Assembly: GCA_030684575.1 (NCBI GenBank) | Contig: JAUXVD010000014.1 | Span: forward strand, 62,001-126,000 | Source: Nitrospirota bacterium | GTDB lineage: Bacteria; Nitrospirota; Nitrospiria; Nitrospirales; Nitrospiraceae | Reading direction: 5' to 3' | DNA length: 64,000 bases | Part shown: positions 52,213 to 60,592 of the stretch, one piece after another | Layout: every line of letters starts with the position of its first letter | How positions within the stretch are numbered: position 1 is the first letter of the stretch | Translations under genes and position numbers: made by a program | Notes under the pieces: generated by a model | Databases searched by the model: none | Told to the model about the DNA's origin: nothing | The model's input: the letters and a program-made list of their open reading frames with translations, nothing else

Positions 52213-52610
52213 TGGCACAGGCGACGCTACCACGACCGTCTTTGGGCTGGCCGCTTTTGCCGCAACCGGATGCAGACGGGCGCCTGTCGTTTCCATCGTT
52301 GGGCGACAGCGTCAGACAGGCCATCCGGGTGATTGTGCAAACGAGGCCTGGCGAACAATTGATGCGCCCCGATTTTGGCGCGGGATTGAGCGAGTTTTTG
52401 CATGAGCCCAATACGCTGACGACGCGTCGACGGATACGCGATACCGTGTCGACGTCCTTGGGACGCTGGGAGGACCGTATTGTGCTGGATCGTGTGGACG
52501 TGGGCGAGGTGCAGAATGAACCGACACATGTGCGGGTGGTCATCGGCTATCGATTGAAACGGACGGGTGTCTCGCAGCAACTGGGACTCACCGTCGAGGT
52601 TGGAGGTTAA
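52212..52610 (+). CDS. Baseplate wedge protein gp25-like (Pvc9)
   Basis: 132-residue GPW/gp25 protein: FPSLGDSVRQAIRVIVQTRPGEQLMRPDFGAGLSEFL and the RRRIRDTVSTSLGRWEDRIVLDRVDV helix-strand. The conserved gp25 core initiates sheath assembly at the baseplate. The ATG overlaps the previous stop (TAATG) after GGGAGGAAA. Confidence 0.93.
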   Translation: MAQATLPRPSLGWPLLPQPDADGRLSFPSLGDSVRQAIRVIVQTRPGEQLMRPDFGAGLSEFLHEPNTLTTRRRIRDTVSTSLGRWEDRIVLDRVDVGEVQNEPTHVRVVIGYRLKRTGVSQQLGLTVEVGG

Positions 52611-52613
52611 CCC

Positions 52614-54899
52614 ATGCCGATTCGCCCTCCTGCGCTCGACGATCGTAGTTATCACGATCTGGTGGAAGAACTGCTGGCGCGTATTCCCGCGCATACGCCG
52701 GAATGGACGCATCCGCGGCCTGGCGATCCTGGGCGAACCCTCATCGAGCTGTTCGCCTGGTTGACCGATACGCTGCTTTATCGGGCTAACTTGATTCCCG
52801 AGCGTCAACGCTTGGCGTTTCTGCGATTGCTCGGCGTATCGATGCGGTCGGCCGTTCCGGCTCAGGGGCTGGTCAGCGTGCAGATCGACGACGAGACTAT
52901 GACGCAGGCCGTGGCGATTCAAGCGCGGGCGACGATAGAGAAGCCTGTGACGTTCGAGACGAGAACAGAACTCACGGTCCTGCCGGTGTCGGCGGAGGCG
53001 TTCTACAAACGGACGTTGAACGGTGAAGAACGGGATGCGTTCGCGGCGGTGGTTCCCGGCCTTCAATCGGTCTACCGGCTCACGTCCTTGCCGACGCCCT
53101 ATGTGACGACTCCGATCTTTGTGGATGGCGCTCCCGATCTGAGCGGATTCGACCTCATGACGCAGACGGTGGATCGGTCGCTGTGGTTAGCCGTCCTTGC
53201 TCCAAAAGCCTCTGCGCAGGACTTGCAGTTGCCGCTGGTCGAACAGGTGAGAACCACGTTAGGACGCAATGCGAGCGGTGGCCAGCAACTGCTTTCCATC
53301 GGTGTGATGCCGTCGATCGCGGTTCCGGCCTTGTTCGAAGACATCGGTCCTCGCGCGCGAATTCCGCATGTGTGGGAGATCGGGACGGTCGATGAGCGAG
53401 GCGAACCAGACTATCTCACCCTCGATGTGGTGGCCGACACCACGGCAGGCCTGACGCGGCACGGGGTGGTTCGTGTGGCGCTGCCGGCAGCCTCGCGGAT
53501 ACGCGTGCCGAGCAACGATGTGCGTACCAATCTCAAGGCCGGGGTCGGCGATGTTCCGCCCCGGTTGGATCAAGCCGATCTGGCTTCGCGTGTGGTCGCA
53601 TGGATTCGGGTTCGTCCGACGTTAAAGTCGCTGCAACAGCTGTCGTTGAGCTGGGTCGGCATCAACGCCGTGGAGATCGATCAACGTAAAACACTCACCA
53701 ACCGAGTCATTGCCCACAGCACCGGAGCGGCCGATCAGGAATGGCAGTTGCCGGGGCAATCGGTCGAAGCGGAGTCGCTGGTCATTCATGTTGAGGAAAG
53801 CGGGCGAGGGTTTCAGCCGTGGCAGCGGATCGACGATCTGGCCTTGGCAGGGCGAGACGCAGCGGTATATCAGCTCGACCGGGAAGCCGGCACGATCCGA
53901 TTCGGTGATGGCATGCGAGGCCGCATTCCTGAAACCGGCATGCGGATTCGTGTGGCAGTCATGCGTGCGGGTGGCGGCGTAGCTGGGAATGTTCCGCCGG
54001 GCAGTCTTACGACCGTCACGGCGCGCGACCTTCGTGGAGCTATCGTGACGACGAAACTGAAGATTGCCCAGACCTTGCAGACCGAGGGCGGGGCCGATGC
54101 GGAAACGTTGGCCGAGGCCGAGCGGCGTATTCCCGCATTGTTCCGGCATCGCGATCGTGCCGTGACGGAAGGTGACTATCAGGAACTCGCGGCGCGGACG
54201 CCTGGCGTGCGAATGGGGCGAGTGGAGGTGCTGCCGCGCTTCAAGCCACATCAGCGAAGATTTGATGTGCCCGGTGTGGTGTCGGTGATGGTGATCCCGT
54301 TCAAAGACGACACGAGTCTGCCGAATCCGAGGCCCGACCGGCCCTTTCTCGAAGCGGTGCATGGCATGCTCAATCCGCGACGCCCACTCGGCACAGAGCT
54401 CTATGTGATCGGGTGCGAATATGTGCCGTTGGGAGTGAGTGTGGCGATTACGGTGAAGGACGGATTCGGCAGCGGTGACGGGAACGAAAGCAGCATCGGC
54501 TCAGGCGGGTTATCGCGAGAAAGCGTCGTCGCCGAGGTGCGCGACGCGCTTCGGCGGTACCTCTGGCCGTTGGCTCCCGGTGGCGTCGATGGCGGAGGGT
54601 GGCCGTTAGGTCGCCCGGTACGCGATCGTGAGTTGGAAGTGGTGGTGGCTCGTGTGCCGGGGGTGAGTGGTGTGGCGCCGATCAATCTATTTCAGCGACA
54701 GGGATCCGAGTGGAGCAAGTTCCCGCGTGCGTCGGCAGAGGGTACGGTGCAGATGCCCCTACAGGCCTGGCAGTTGCCGGAATTATTGAGCGTGGTTGTG
54801 GTGGTGGGCGATGAGGCTCCGGATGATCTGCGGGGGGTGCCGAACCCGTTTGCCGATCAGACGGGTATTGCTGTGCCGGTCGTTCCTGACATGTGTTGA
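52614..54899 (+). CDS. Baseplate assembly protein J/gp6-like (Pvc11)
   Basis: 761 residues. RPPALDDRSYHDLVEELLARIPAHTPEWTHPRPGDPGRTLIELFAWLTDTLLYRANLIPERQRLAFLRLLGV is the family opening of CIS baseplate wedge proteins; the C-terminal half contains the gpJ-like YQELAARTPGVRMGRVEVLP and repeated beta domains. It builds the wedge joined to gp25 and Pvc12. Confidence 0.92.
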   Translation: MPIRPPALDDRSYHDLVEELLARIPAHTPEWTHPRPGDPGRTLIELFAWLTDTLLYRANLIPERQRLAFLRLLGVSMRSAVPAQGLVSVQIDDETMTQAVAIQARATIEKPVTFETRTELTVLPVSAEAFYKRTLNGEERDAFAAVVPGLQSVYRLTSLPTPYVTTPIFVDGAPDLSGFDLMTQTVDRSLWLAVLAPKASAQDLQLPLVEQVRTTLGRNASGGQQLLSIGVMPSIAVPALFEDIGPRARIPHVWEIGTVDERGEPDYLTLDVVADTTAGLTRHGVVRVALPAASRIRVPSNDVRTNLKAGVGDVPPRLDQADLASRVVAWIRVRPTLKSLQQLSLSWVGINAVEIDQRKTLTNRVIAHSTGAADQEWQLPGQSVEAESLVIHVEESGRGFQPWQRIDDLALAGRDAAVYQLDREAGTIRFGDGMRGRIPETGMRIRVAVMRAGGGVAGNVPPGSLTTVTARDLRGAIVTTKLKIAQTLQTEGGADAETLAEAERRIPALFRHRDRAVTEGDYQELAARTPGVRMGRVEVLPRFKPHQRRFDVPGVVSVMVIPFKDDTSLPNPRPDRPFLEAVHGMLNPRRPLGTELYVIGCEYVPLGVSVAITVKDGFGSGDGNESSIGSGGLSRESVVAEVRDALRRYLWPLAPGGVDGGGWPLGRPVRDRELEVVVARVPGVSGVAPINLFQRQGSEWSKFPRASAEGTVQMPLQAWQLPELLSVVVVVGDEAPDDLRGVPNPFADQTGIAVPVVPDMC

Positions 54900-54935
54900 C
54901 CTGTCGCAATTTGGGAGAGAAGTGAGACTTTTCGC

Positions 54936-57455
54936 ATGGATGCCAATGGGCTGAAACAGTGGTTGCTGGCCGATGCGGCACAATGGCGGATCGCGGGGAA
55001 TCCACCGGCGCTTGGTTATGACCCGGTGCGTCGGCGGCTTCGGCTAGCCGGACGACGGACAATTGCCGTCGTCGGCGATGCGGAGGCCGCTGTCGTTGAG
55101 GCGCAAGCCTTGTCTCACCTGGAATCTATTCCTGAGGCGATGGACCGATTCGGGATGTGTGCCTCGTGGGATGCCGCGGCACAAGCTGTGGTCGCAGTTG
55201 GGGCAGGGGCGGGACGGTTGCCGATCGTTCCGATTCCAACCGGACAAGTTCCTTCTGACATCGCGATGGGCTATGACGATGTGTTGTATGTGGCATTGGG
55301 CCATCGCATTCTCTTGCACGACACGCGTGCGCGCTGGGCGCCGCAGTCGGTGGAGTCGGCCGATGGAGCCGCGTGGCGGCTGGCGGCGGATCCTTCAGGA
55401 GGTGTGTGGGTCTTAGACCGTATTCGACGCCGAATCGGCCGCGTCAAGGGTTTGCCGTTTCCGGACCGTCCCTCCGCTCCCTATGCACCGGATACGGTGA
55501 GGCCCTGTGCGGAAAATCCGCATCCTCCGCATCTGCTCGACGCAGCGTCAGACGTATTTGCGCCTGACGAACAGCCGGTGGCCTTGGCGTGCCGCGCCGA
55601 CGGTGTGGTGGCGGTGTTGACTTGGGTCTCAGGGGGAGAGGCGCGCGTTCGATTGATGGATCCCACCGGATGGCTTGGTGCCGCGATCACGTTGCAAGGT
55701 GCCGGCCGTCCCTACAGCGTAGCCTGGGTCGGACTCGATCGCCTTGCGGTGCTGGTGATCGGGTTGCCCGATGAAGCCTTAGTTTATTCCCTGCGGGCAG
55801 AAGCGACCACGGACATGTCCGGTTTCGTGGCCGAGCCAGTCGGGGATCTCTACCCCTTGACCGATCACAGTGGAGGACCGTTCCTGCATGGGCTCAGCGA
55901 TCCGCCGCACTATCCGACTGTCGATGGGGCGGCAGGCGTATATCCCATCTCGCTCCCGTCCTTTGCGACGCTCGGAGAGGCTGGCAATGCCTCGTTGATG
56001 GACAGTGGGTCTTCGCAGACCCTCTGGCATCGGCTCTATGTGGAAGCGGAAATTCCAGCCGATTGCGCGGTGGTGGTTACCGTGGCTGCGAGTGACGAGG
56101 CTATGCCTCCCACCTCCGAAGAAGATTGGCATCCCCATTGTTTTGGGGGGACGACAGGGCGACAGGGGCGGGTTCCGCAAGGAGCCTGGGTCTCCAGTGC
56201 GTCTGAGGTGCCGTTTTATCCAGGCCTGCTCAATTGCCCTTTGGTGAGGGATCGAGCGGGCCTGTTCACCGTGCTGATTCAGCGCGCCAATCGAGCCGTG
56301 TCTCAGTTGAAAGGGCGGTATCTGTGGGTTCGCCTCGCGCTCAGCGGGAATGGCAGGGCGACGCCTGAAGTGGCCGCGGTGCGTGCCTATGCGTCCAGGT
56401 TTTCCTATCGCGACCGGTATTTGCCGGAACTCTATCGTGAAACGCGGTTTGGAGACGATGCGGAGGCCGTACTTCAGGTTGGGGTGCCGGCGACGCCGTC
56501 TGATTTTCTTGAGCGATTCCTCGACAACATGGAAGGGGTGCTGACGCCTATCGAAGATCGTATTGCATCGGCCTATCTGTTGACGGACCCGCGGACGACG
56601 CCGAACGAGGCCCTGGAATGGTTGGGCAGCTGGATCGGAGTCACGTTCGATCCGGCCTATCCACCAGATCGCCGCCGGCAACATATTGCATTGGCCCCGG
56701 AGTTATATCGCAAACGCGGAACGCTCGATGGCCTCACGATGGCCCTCGATGTGGCGACTGGTGGGGCTGTGACGAGTGGAGAAATCGTGGTGCTGGAAGA
56801 TTACCGCCTTCGTCGAACCATGGGGACGATTTTAGGCGGTGATTTCGCGGACGAAGAGGACCCGCTTTTGGGCGGATTGGTCGTCAGCGGGAATTCGCTG
56901 GTGGGCGATTCATTGTTTCTCGGACAGGAGGAGCGCCGGGAGTTTCTGGCGCTTTTTTCCGACGAATTGAATGTGAGCGCGAGAGAAGAACGGGCGGTGG
57001 AGGCGTTTCTCGATCGCGTGGCGTTTCGCGTGACGGTGATGGTGCATCAAGAGGTCGAGCCACAAGACTTGGGGCTGATTAAGCGAGTGGTGAGTTTAGA
57101 GTCTCCCGCGCATGTGGCGGTACGGGTTGTGACTGCGTCGGAGCCGTTCCTGGTCGGCGCAGCTTCATTGGTCGGTGTCGATACGTACCTCGGTCCGGCC
57201 CAGCCGATTCGTCCCGTGCGCGTCGGGCGGTCTCGATTGGGGCGGCGCGATGTTTTGGTGCATAGTTCAAGCCTCGATCCGCGAATGGAAACGTTAGCGG
57301 CGGTTGTGCCGACGCCGAGGGCACAGGCACCGGTGGCCGATGCCGGTATCGATCGGACCGTCGGGTTCGGCCGTTCGTTTGAATTGGATGCGCGAGGATC
57401 GCAGGCGGCAGAGGGCCGTCGGCTCGCTCGATACGTATGGGAATGGTTGGCATAA
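54936..57455 (+). CDS. Pvc12-like baseplate tail protein with propeller-like N-half and partial PKD end
   Basis: 839 residues. The N-terminal half (about 60-300) has repeats recalling a beta-propeller (AADPSGGVWVLDRIRRRIGRVKG, ALACRADGVVAVLTW). The phage tail protein I signature (FLERFLDNMEGVLTPIEDRI...LYRKRGTLDGLTMALDVATGG) is at about 525-620. The last 45 residues (APVADAGIDRTVGFGRSFELDARGS...RYVWEWLA) match only the first half of a PKD domain; the matching second half opens the next gene. Confidence 0.9.
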   Translation: MDANGLKQWLLADAAQWRIAGNPPALGYDPVRRRLRLAGRRTIAVVGDAEAAVVEAQALSHLESIPEAMDRFGMCASWDAAAQAVVAVGAGAGRLPIVPIPTGQVPSDIAMGYDDVLYVALGHRILLHDTRARWAPQSVESADGAAWRLAADPSGGVWVLDRIRRRIGRVKGLPFPDRPSAPYAPDTVRPCAENPHPPHLLDAASDVFAPDEQPVALACRADGVVAVLTWVSGGEARVRLMDPTGWLGAAITLQGAGRPYSVAWVGLDRLAVLVIGLPDEALVYSLRAEATTDMSGFVAEPVGDLYPLTDHSGGPFLHGLSDPPHYPTVDGAAGVYPISLPSFATLGEAGNASLMDSGSSQTLWHRLYVEAEIPADCAVVVTVAASDEAMPPTSEEDWHPHCFGGTTGRQGRVPQGAWVSSASEVPFYPGLLNCPLVRDRAGLFTVLIQRANRAVSQLKGRYLWVRLALSGNGRATPEVAAVRAYASRFSYRDRYLPELYRETRFGDDAEAVLQVGVPATPSDFLERFLDNMEGVLTPIEDRIASAYLLTDPRTTPNEALEWLGSWIGVTFDPAYPPDRRRQHIALAPELYRKRGTLDGLTMALDVATGGAVTSGEIVVLEDYRLRRTMGTILGGDFADEEDPLLGGLVVSGNSLVGDSLFLGQEERREFLALFSDELNVSAREERAVEAFLDRVAFRVTVMVHQEVEPQDLGLIKRVVSLESPAHVAVRVVTASEPFLVGAASLVGVDTYLGPAQPIRPVRVGRSRLGRRDVLVHSSSLDPRMETLAAVVPTPRAQAPVADAGIDRTVGFGRSFELDARGSQAAEGRRLARYVWEWLA

Positions 57456-57495
57456 CTAGAACGACAGCGGTTCATTCACATGAAAGGAATAGATC

Positions 57496-57801
57496 ATGGC
57501 AATTTTTGAGGCGGGCGTACCCCTTGAGACGGCGGAAAATGCGATTGCGGTCGATGTGACGCCGAACCGACCGTTGTCCATCGGGCGACACATCTTTCAG
57601 TTGGAGGTCGTCGACGACTCCGGCAACCGCTCGGCGCCGGACCGGGTGGAGATCATCGTACGTGACGAAGACAATCCTACGGCAGTCCTGGATGCACCGA
57701 GAACGGTGCCCTTCGGTCGGCCATTCCGGTTGAGCGGGCAACGATCATCCGATCCCGCTCCGGGACAAGTGGCGAGATTCATCTGGACATTGGTGGAATA
57801 G
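57496..57801 (+). CDS. Small protein made of a PKD second half followed by a PKD first half
   Basis: 101 residues. Residues 1-56 (FEAGVPLETAENAIAVDVTPNRPLSIGRHIFQLEVVDDSGN...) look like the second half of a PKD/Ig-like domain. Residues 57-101 (NPTAVLDAPRTVPFGRPFRL...RFIWTLVE) look like the first half of another. Read as a circular permutation, one domain is split end for end. AAAGGA lies 7 bases before the ATG. Perhaps pairs with its neighbours by strand complementation, or polymerises; this is inference. Confidence 0.7.
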   Translation: MAIFEAGVPLETAENAIAVDVTPNRPLSIGRHIFQLEVVDDSGNRSAPDRVEIIVRDEDNPTAVLDAPRTVPFGRPFRLSGQRSSDPAPGQVARFIWTLVE

Positions 57802-57810
57802 GAGTCATCT

Positions 57811-58161
57811 GTGGCGACGTTTGTCCCCGGTCGACCGATCACGACCGATCAACCCTTTATTGATGTGGACCCCGGTTTATCTGTGGGAACGCATCGGTTT
57901 CAGTTGGTGGTCGTCGATGCGCAGGGCAATCAGAGTGTGCCGGATGTTCAGGTGGTCACCGTGGTGCGAGTGCCGATTACACCCCCCGTCGGACCGGTCG
58001 GTCCATTCGTCCCGATCGATCCTGTGCTGCCCATCAGGCCCGTGGGTCCGGTGACCCCGATCACTCCGGTTCGTCCGATTGATCCACCTCCGGTACGGTC
58101 GGTGCGCGGGACCACCGGGGCGAAGGGTTCGAAACGTCCACGAAGAGGAGGAAGGCAATGA
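57811..58161 (+). CDS. PKD second half with Pro-rich tail
   Basis: 116 residues from a GTG preceded by GGAG. Residues 1-52 (TFVPGRPITTDQ..., SVGTHRFQLVVVDAQGNQS) form the second-half PKD motif. The rest is a Pro-rich repeat (PVGPVGPFVPIDPVLPIRPVGPVTPITPVRPIDPP) and a basic end. It may terminate the PKD chain and attach to the next component. Its TGA overlaps the next ATG. Confidence 0.65.
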   Translation: MATFVPGRPITTDQPFIDVDPGLSVGTHRFQLVVVDAQGNQSVPDVQVVTVVRVPITPPVGPVGPFVPIDPVLPIRPVGPVTPITPVRPIDPPPVRSVRGTTGAKGSKRPRRGGRQ

Positions 58162-59039
58162 GTCTCGAACTGGATCCCCTGGCGAAGGCGCAATCTCAAG
58201 GCGAGTCCCAGGACCGTCTGTGGTATGCCACCGGGGTATTGCTCGATGCGGAGGATTTTCTCGACGAGCAAACCTATCATCGTGGACGGTTGGCACGGGC
58301 CCTGGCGTCCCTCTATGGCAGCGGTACGGTCGCGGGGCTGCGTGTGGCATGGGAGCCGGTCTTGTTGCCTGGCGATGATCCGTCTGTGCCGGAAGGACGA
58401 CCGGAGCGTGTGACGGTTGAGCCGGGTTTGGCGATCGATCGTTTGGGACGATTGATCGAATTGCCTCGAACGGCCTGTCTCCGGTTGAATCGATGGTACG
58501 AAGCGCAAGCCAGTGACGATCTGGCTCAGGGGTTTCATGGCGGCCCGTTCAACGGCGTGGTGGTGGATGTGTTTCTGTCGTTTGTGGCCTGTGAGCGGGG
58601 AAAAACTCCGGCATTTGCCTCGGGGCCCTATGAGGCGCTGGATCCGGTCGTGCCGTCGCGGATTCGAGACGGCTATGTTGTGACACTCGTTATTCGGAAG
58701 GAAGCCGATCCCCCATTGCCGGCCAATCAATGGCCGGACGTCTCGGGGATTGCCGATCCGGCGATACGAGCGGACAGGATTCGCCAGACGGTGTTCGACG
58801 CATGGAGGGAGGGGACGCAATGGCAGGAACTCGACGGACAATTGGCGCCCCTGGTGGAGCATGCGGCAGGGCACGATACGGCGGCGTTGTTGTTGGCCCG
58901 TTTAGTGCTGCCGGCCACGCAGGCCTCTGCCGCCGCCAGACCGGCGCGGGCCGATGGGGCCGTGGTGAGCGTGGATAATAACATCCGCCCGATTGTGTTT
59001 AATCCTGGACGGTGGGCGGGGGAGGAGCGACATGTTTGA
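58158..59039 (+). CDS. CIS-locus protein sharing the GVxGLxV module (first of three)
   Basis: 293 residues. The N-terminal module LWYATGVLLDAEDFLDEQTYHRGRLARALASLYGSGTVAGLRV...VEPGLAIDRLGRLIELPRTACL is shared with the next gene and echoed in the third. Similar proteins accompany other CIS loci; function unknown, possibly fibre or baseplate attachment. C-terminus is Ala-rich. Confidence 0.6.
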   Translation: MSLELDPLAKAQSQGESQDRLWYATGVLLDAEDFLDEQTYHRGRLARALASLYGSGTVAGLRVAWEPVLLPGDDPSVPEGRPERVTVEPGLAIDRLGRLIELPRTACLRLNRWYEAQASDDLAQGFHGGPFNGVVVDVFLSFVACERGKTPAFASGPYEALDPVVPSRIRDGYVVTLVIRKEADPPLPANQWPDVSGIADPAIRADRIRQTVFDAWREGTQWQELDGQLAPLVEHAAGHDTAALLLARLVLPATQASAAARPARADGAVVSVDNNIRPIVFNPGRWAGEERHV

Positions 59040-60588
59040 CGTAGGCAAAGGATCGCGGCGAGAAGTCATCGACTCAGACGAGCGGGCGCGGTTGCTCGCA
59101 TCGAACACCCTCTTTGTGGATACGCGCCGACGGCGTCCCAAGTACTTCGACGGGCGGTTTCTTACTGCGCGGGATCTGACGCGTGACCAAAACTATTTCT
59201 TAACCAGACAGGCCGATTTGGGCCGGTCCATGGGGGCTGGTGTCGTCAATGGGCTGATGGTGGAAGTGGGCGGGACTGCGACCTCGATCCAGATTGAGCC
59301 GGGGCTCGGTGTGACGCCCAGCGGTGAAATCGTATCGGTTCCGGTGCGGCTGACGTTGGACCTTGCAGACATTCCTTCAACAGAACGGCTCAATGCCGCG
59401 CTGGGGTTGAGTCTTCGCCCGCTTGATCCGGCGAGAAGCCGGTCCGGGCTCTTTGTTCTGGCCCTGAGGCCGGTCGAATTTACCGCGAACCCCATTGCTT
59501 CCTATCCCACCTCCATCACGGGGCCCCGTTCCGTGGAGGATGGCGAGATCATTGAGGCGACGGCGGCGACATTGATTCCGTTTCCCGACGAAGGGGATCA
59601 CAGCGAGTGGAATCGCCGGCGCGCGCGCGTGGCGCATCACATATTTATTGAACGGGCCACGCGCGGGTTGCCGTCCGGCGTTTTGCCACTGGCCATGGTT
59701 GCGGTCGATCGGAATATCGTCCAATGGCTCGATCCGTTTCTTGTGCGGCGGGAGTTAGCCGTCTGGCAAGGCGAAGTGTTGGGCCTGGGGGTGGGGACCA
59801 AAGCACTGCGGTATGCGCAGGTGCAGCAGTATGAAACGCAGCTGCAAGATGTGTTGCGGGATCGTGGTACGCGTGGACAGCGTTTCGCGGCGGCGGATCA
59901 TTTCCTGGCATTGCCCCCCGTGGGGCATCTCCCGTTAGCAGCCATCGATGTCGCCGATTTTTCGCAAATCTACTTTCCGCCTGAAATCGAAGTGGAGCTA
60001 TCGGTCATTCCGGACGATGAAGTGCCGGTGTTGCTGGATGAAAGTCTCACGATGCCGCCGATCGACTTGACGCTCGGTGAGAAGGAACAGGACTCGACGT
60101 CGGTGCTGATCCTGGTTCCGGTGGATCGCACCAAGTTGGATGAGTTGAAGGCGCGTTTGACGTCGATTCGTCGGCCCTTCAAATTGGCGGCGCCTGGTTT
60201 GGTGGCCAAGCGGTCGCCGCTCGAGTTGTTGCAGGGTCTGCGGTTGCCGCGGCTGATACTGCCGCCTGTGTCTGTGGGCAATACACAAGATGCGGCATGG
60301 CGAGAGGCGGTCAAACTGGCGGCTGATGCCGGGACCGGATTACTTTGGTATGTCCGCCGCCGCAATCTTTCGATCAGCGCCGAACGTGCCGGTAACGCGG
60401 TCTCTTTGACAGGAGTCGTGGAGCGCCTTCGGAGTCTCGGAGTCAGGGAGGAGGCGATGACAGCACCGGCTGGGGGAGGGCGATCCGCAAGGTCTGAAGC
60501 TAAACCCATCGCTCCAGTAGTCAAGCCGGCGAACGATACGTCGGCCAAAAAAACTGATGGTCGAGCACGTTCGCGAAGAAAGGGGTGA
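59032..60588 (+). CDS. CIS-locus protein sharing the GVxGLxV module (second of three)
   Basis: 518 residues from the ATG at 59032, after GGAGGAG. Module: RPKYFDGRFLTARDLTRDQNYFLTRQADLGRSMGAGVVNGLMVEV...IEPGLGVTPSGEIVSVPVRLTLDL. The following 400 residues are unassigned, ending in a Lys/Arg-rich tail (KPANDTSAKKTDGRARSRRKG). It overlaps the previous gene by 8 bases. Confidence 0.6.
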   Translation: MFDVGKGSRREVIDSDERARLLASNTLFVDTRRRRPKYFDGRFLTARDLTRDQNYFLTRQADLGRSMGAGVVNGLMVEVGGTATSIQIEPGLGVTPSGEIVSVPVRLTLDLADIPSTERLNAALGLSLRPLDPARSRSGLFVLALRPVEFTANPIASYPTSITGPRSVEDGEIIEATAATLIPFPDEGDHSEWNRRRARVAHHIFIERATRGLPSGVLPLAMVAVDRNIVQWLDPFLVRRELAVWQGEVLGLGVGTKALRYAQVQQYETQLQDVLRDRGTRGQRFAAADHFLALPPVGHLPLAAIDVADFSQIYFPPEIEVELSVIPDDEVPVLLDESLTMPPIDLTLGEKEQDSTSVLILVPVDRTKLDELKARLTSIRRPFKLAAPGLVAKRSPLELLQGLRLPRLILPPVSVGNTQDAAWREAVKLAADAGTGLLWYVRRRNLSISAERAGNAVSLTGVVERLRSLGVREEAMTAPAGGGRSARSEAKPIAPVVKPANDTSAKKTDGRARSRRKG

Positions 60589-60592
60589 TGGT

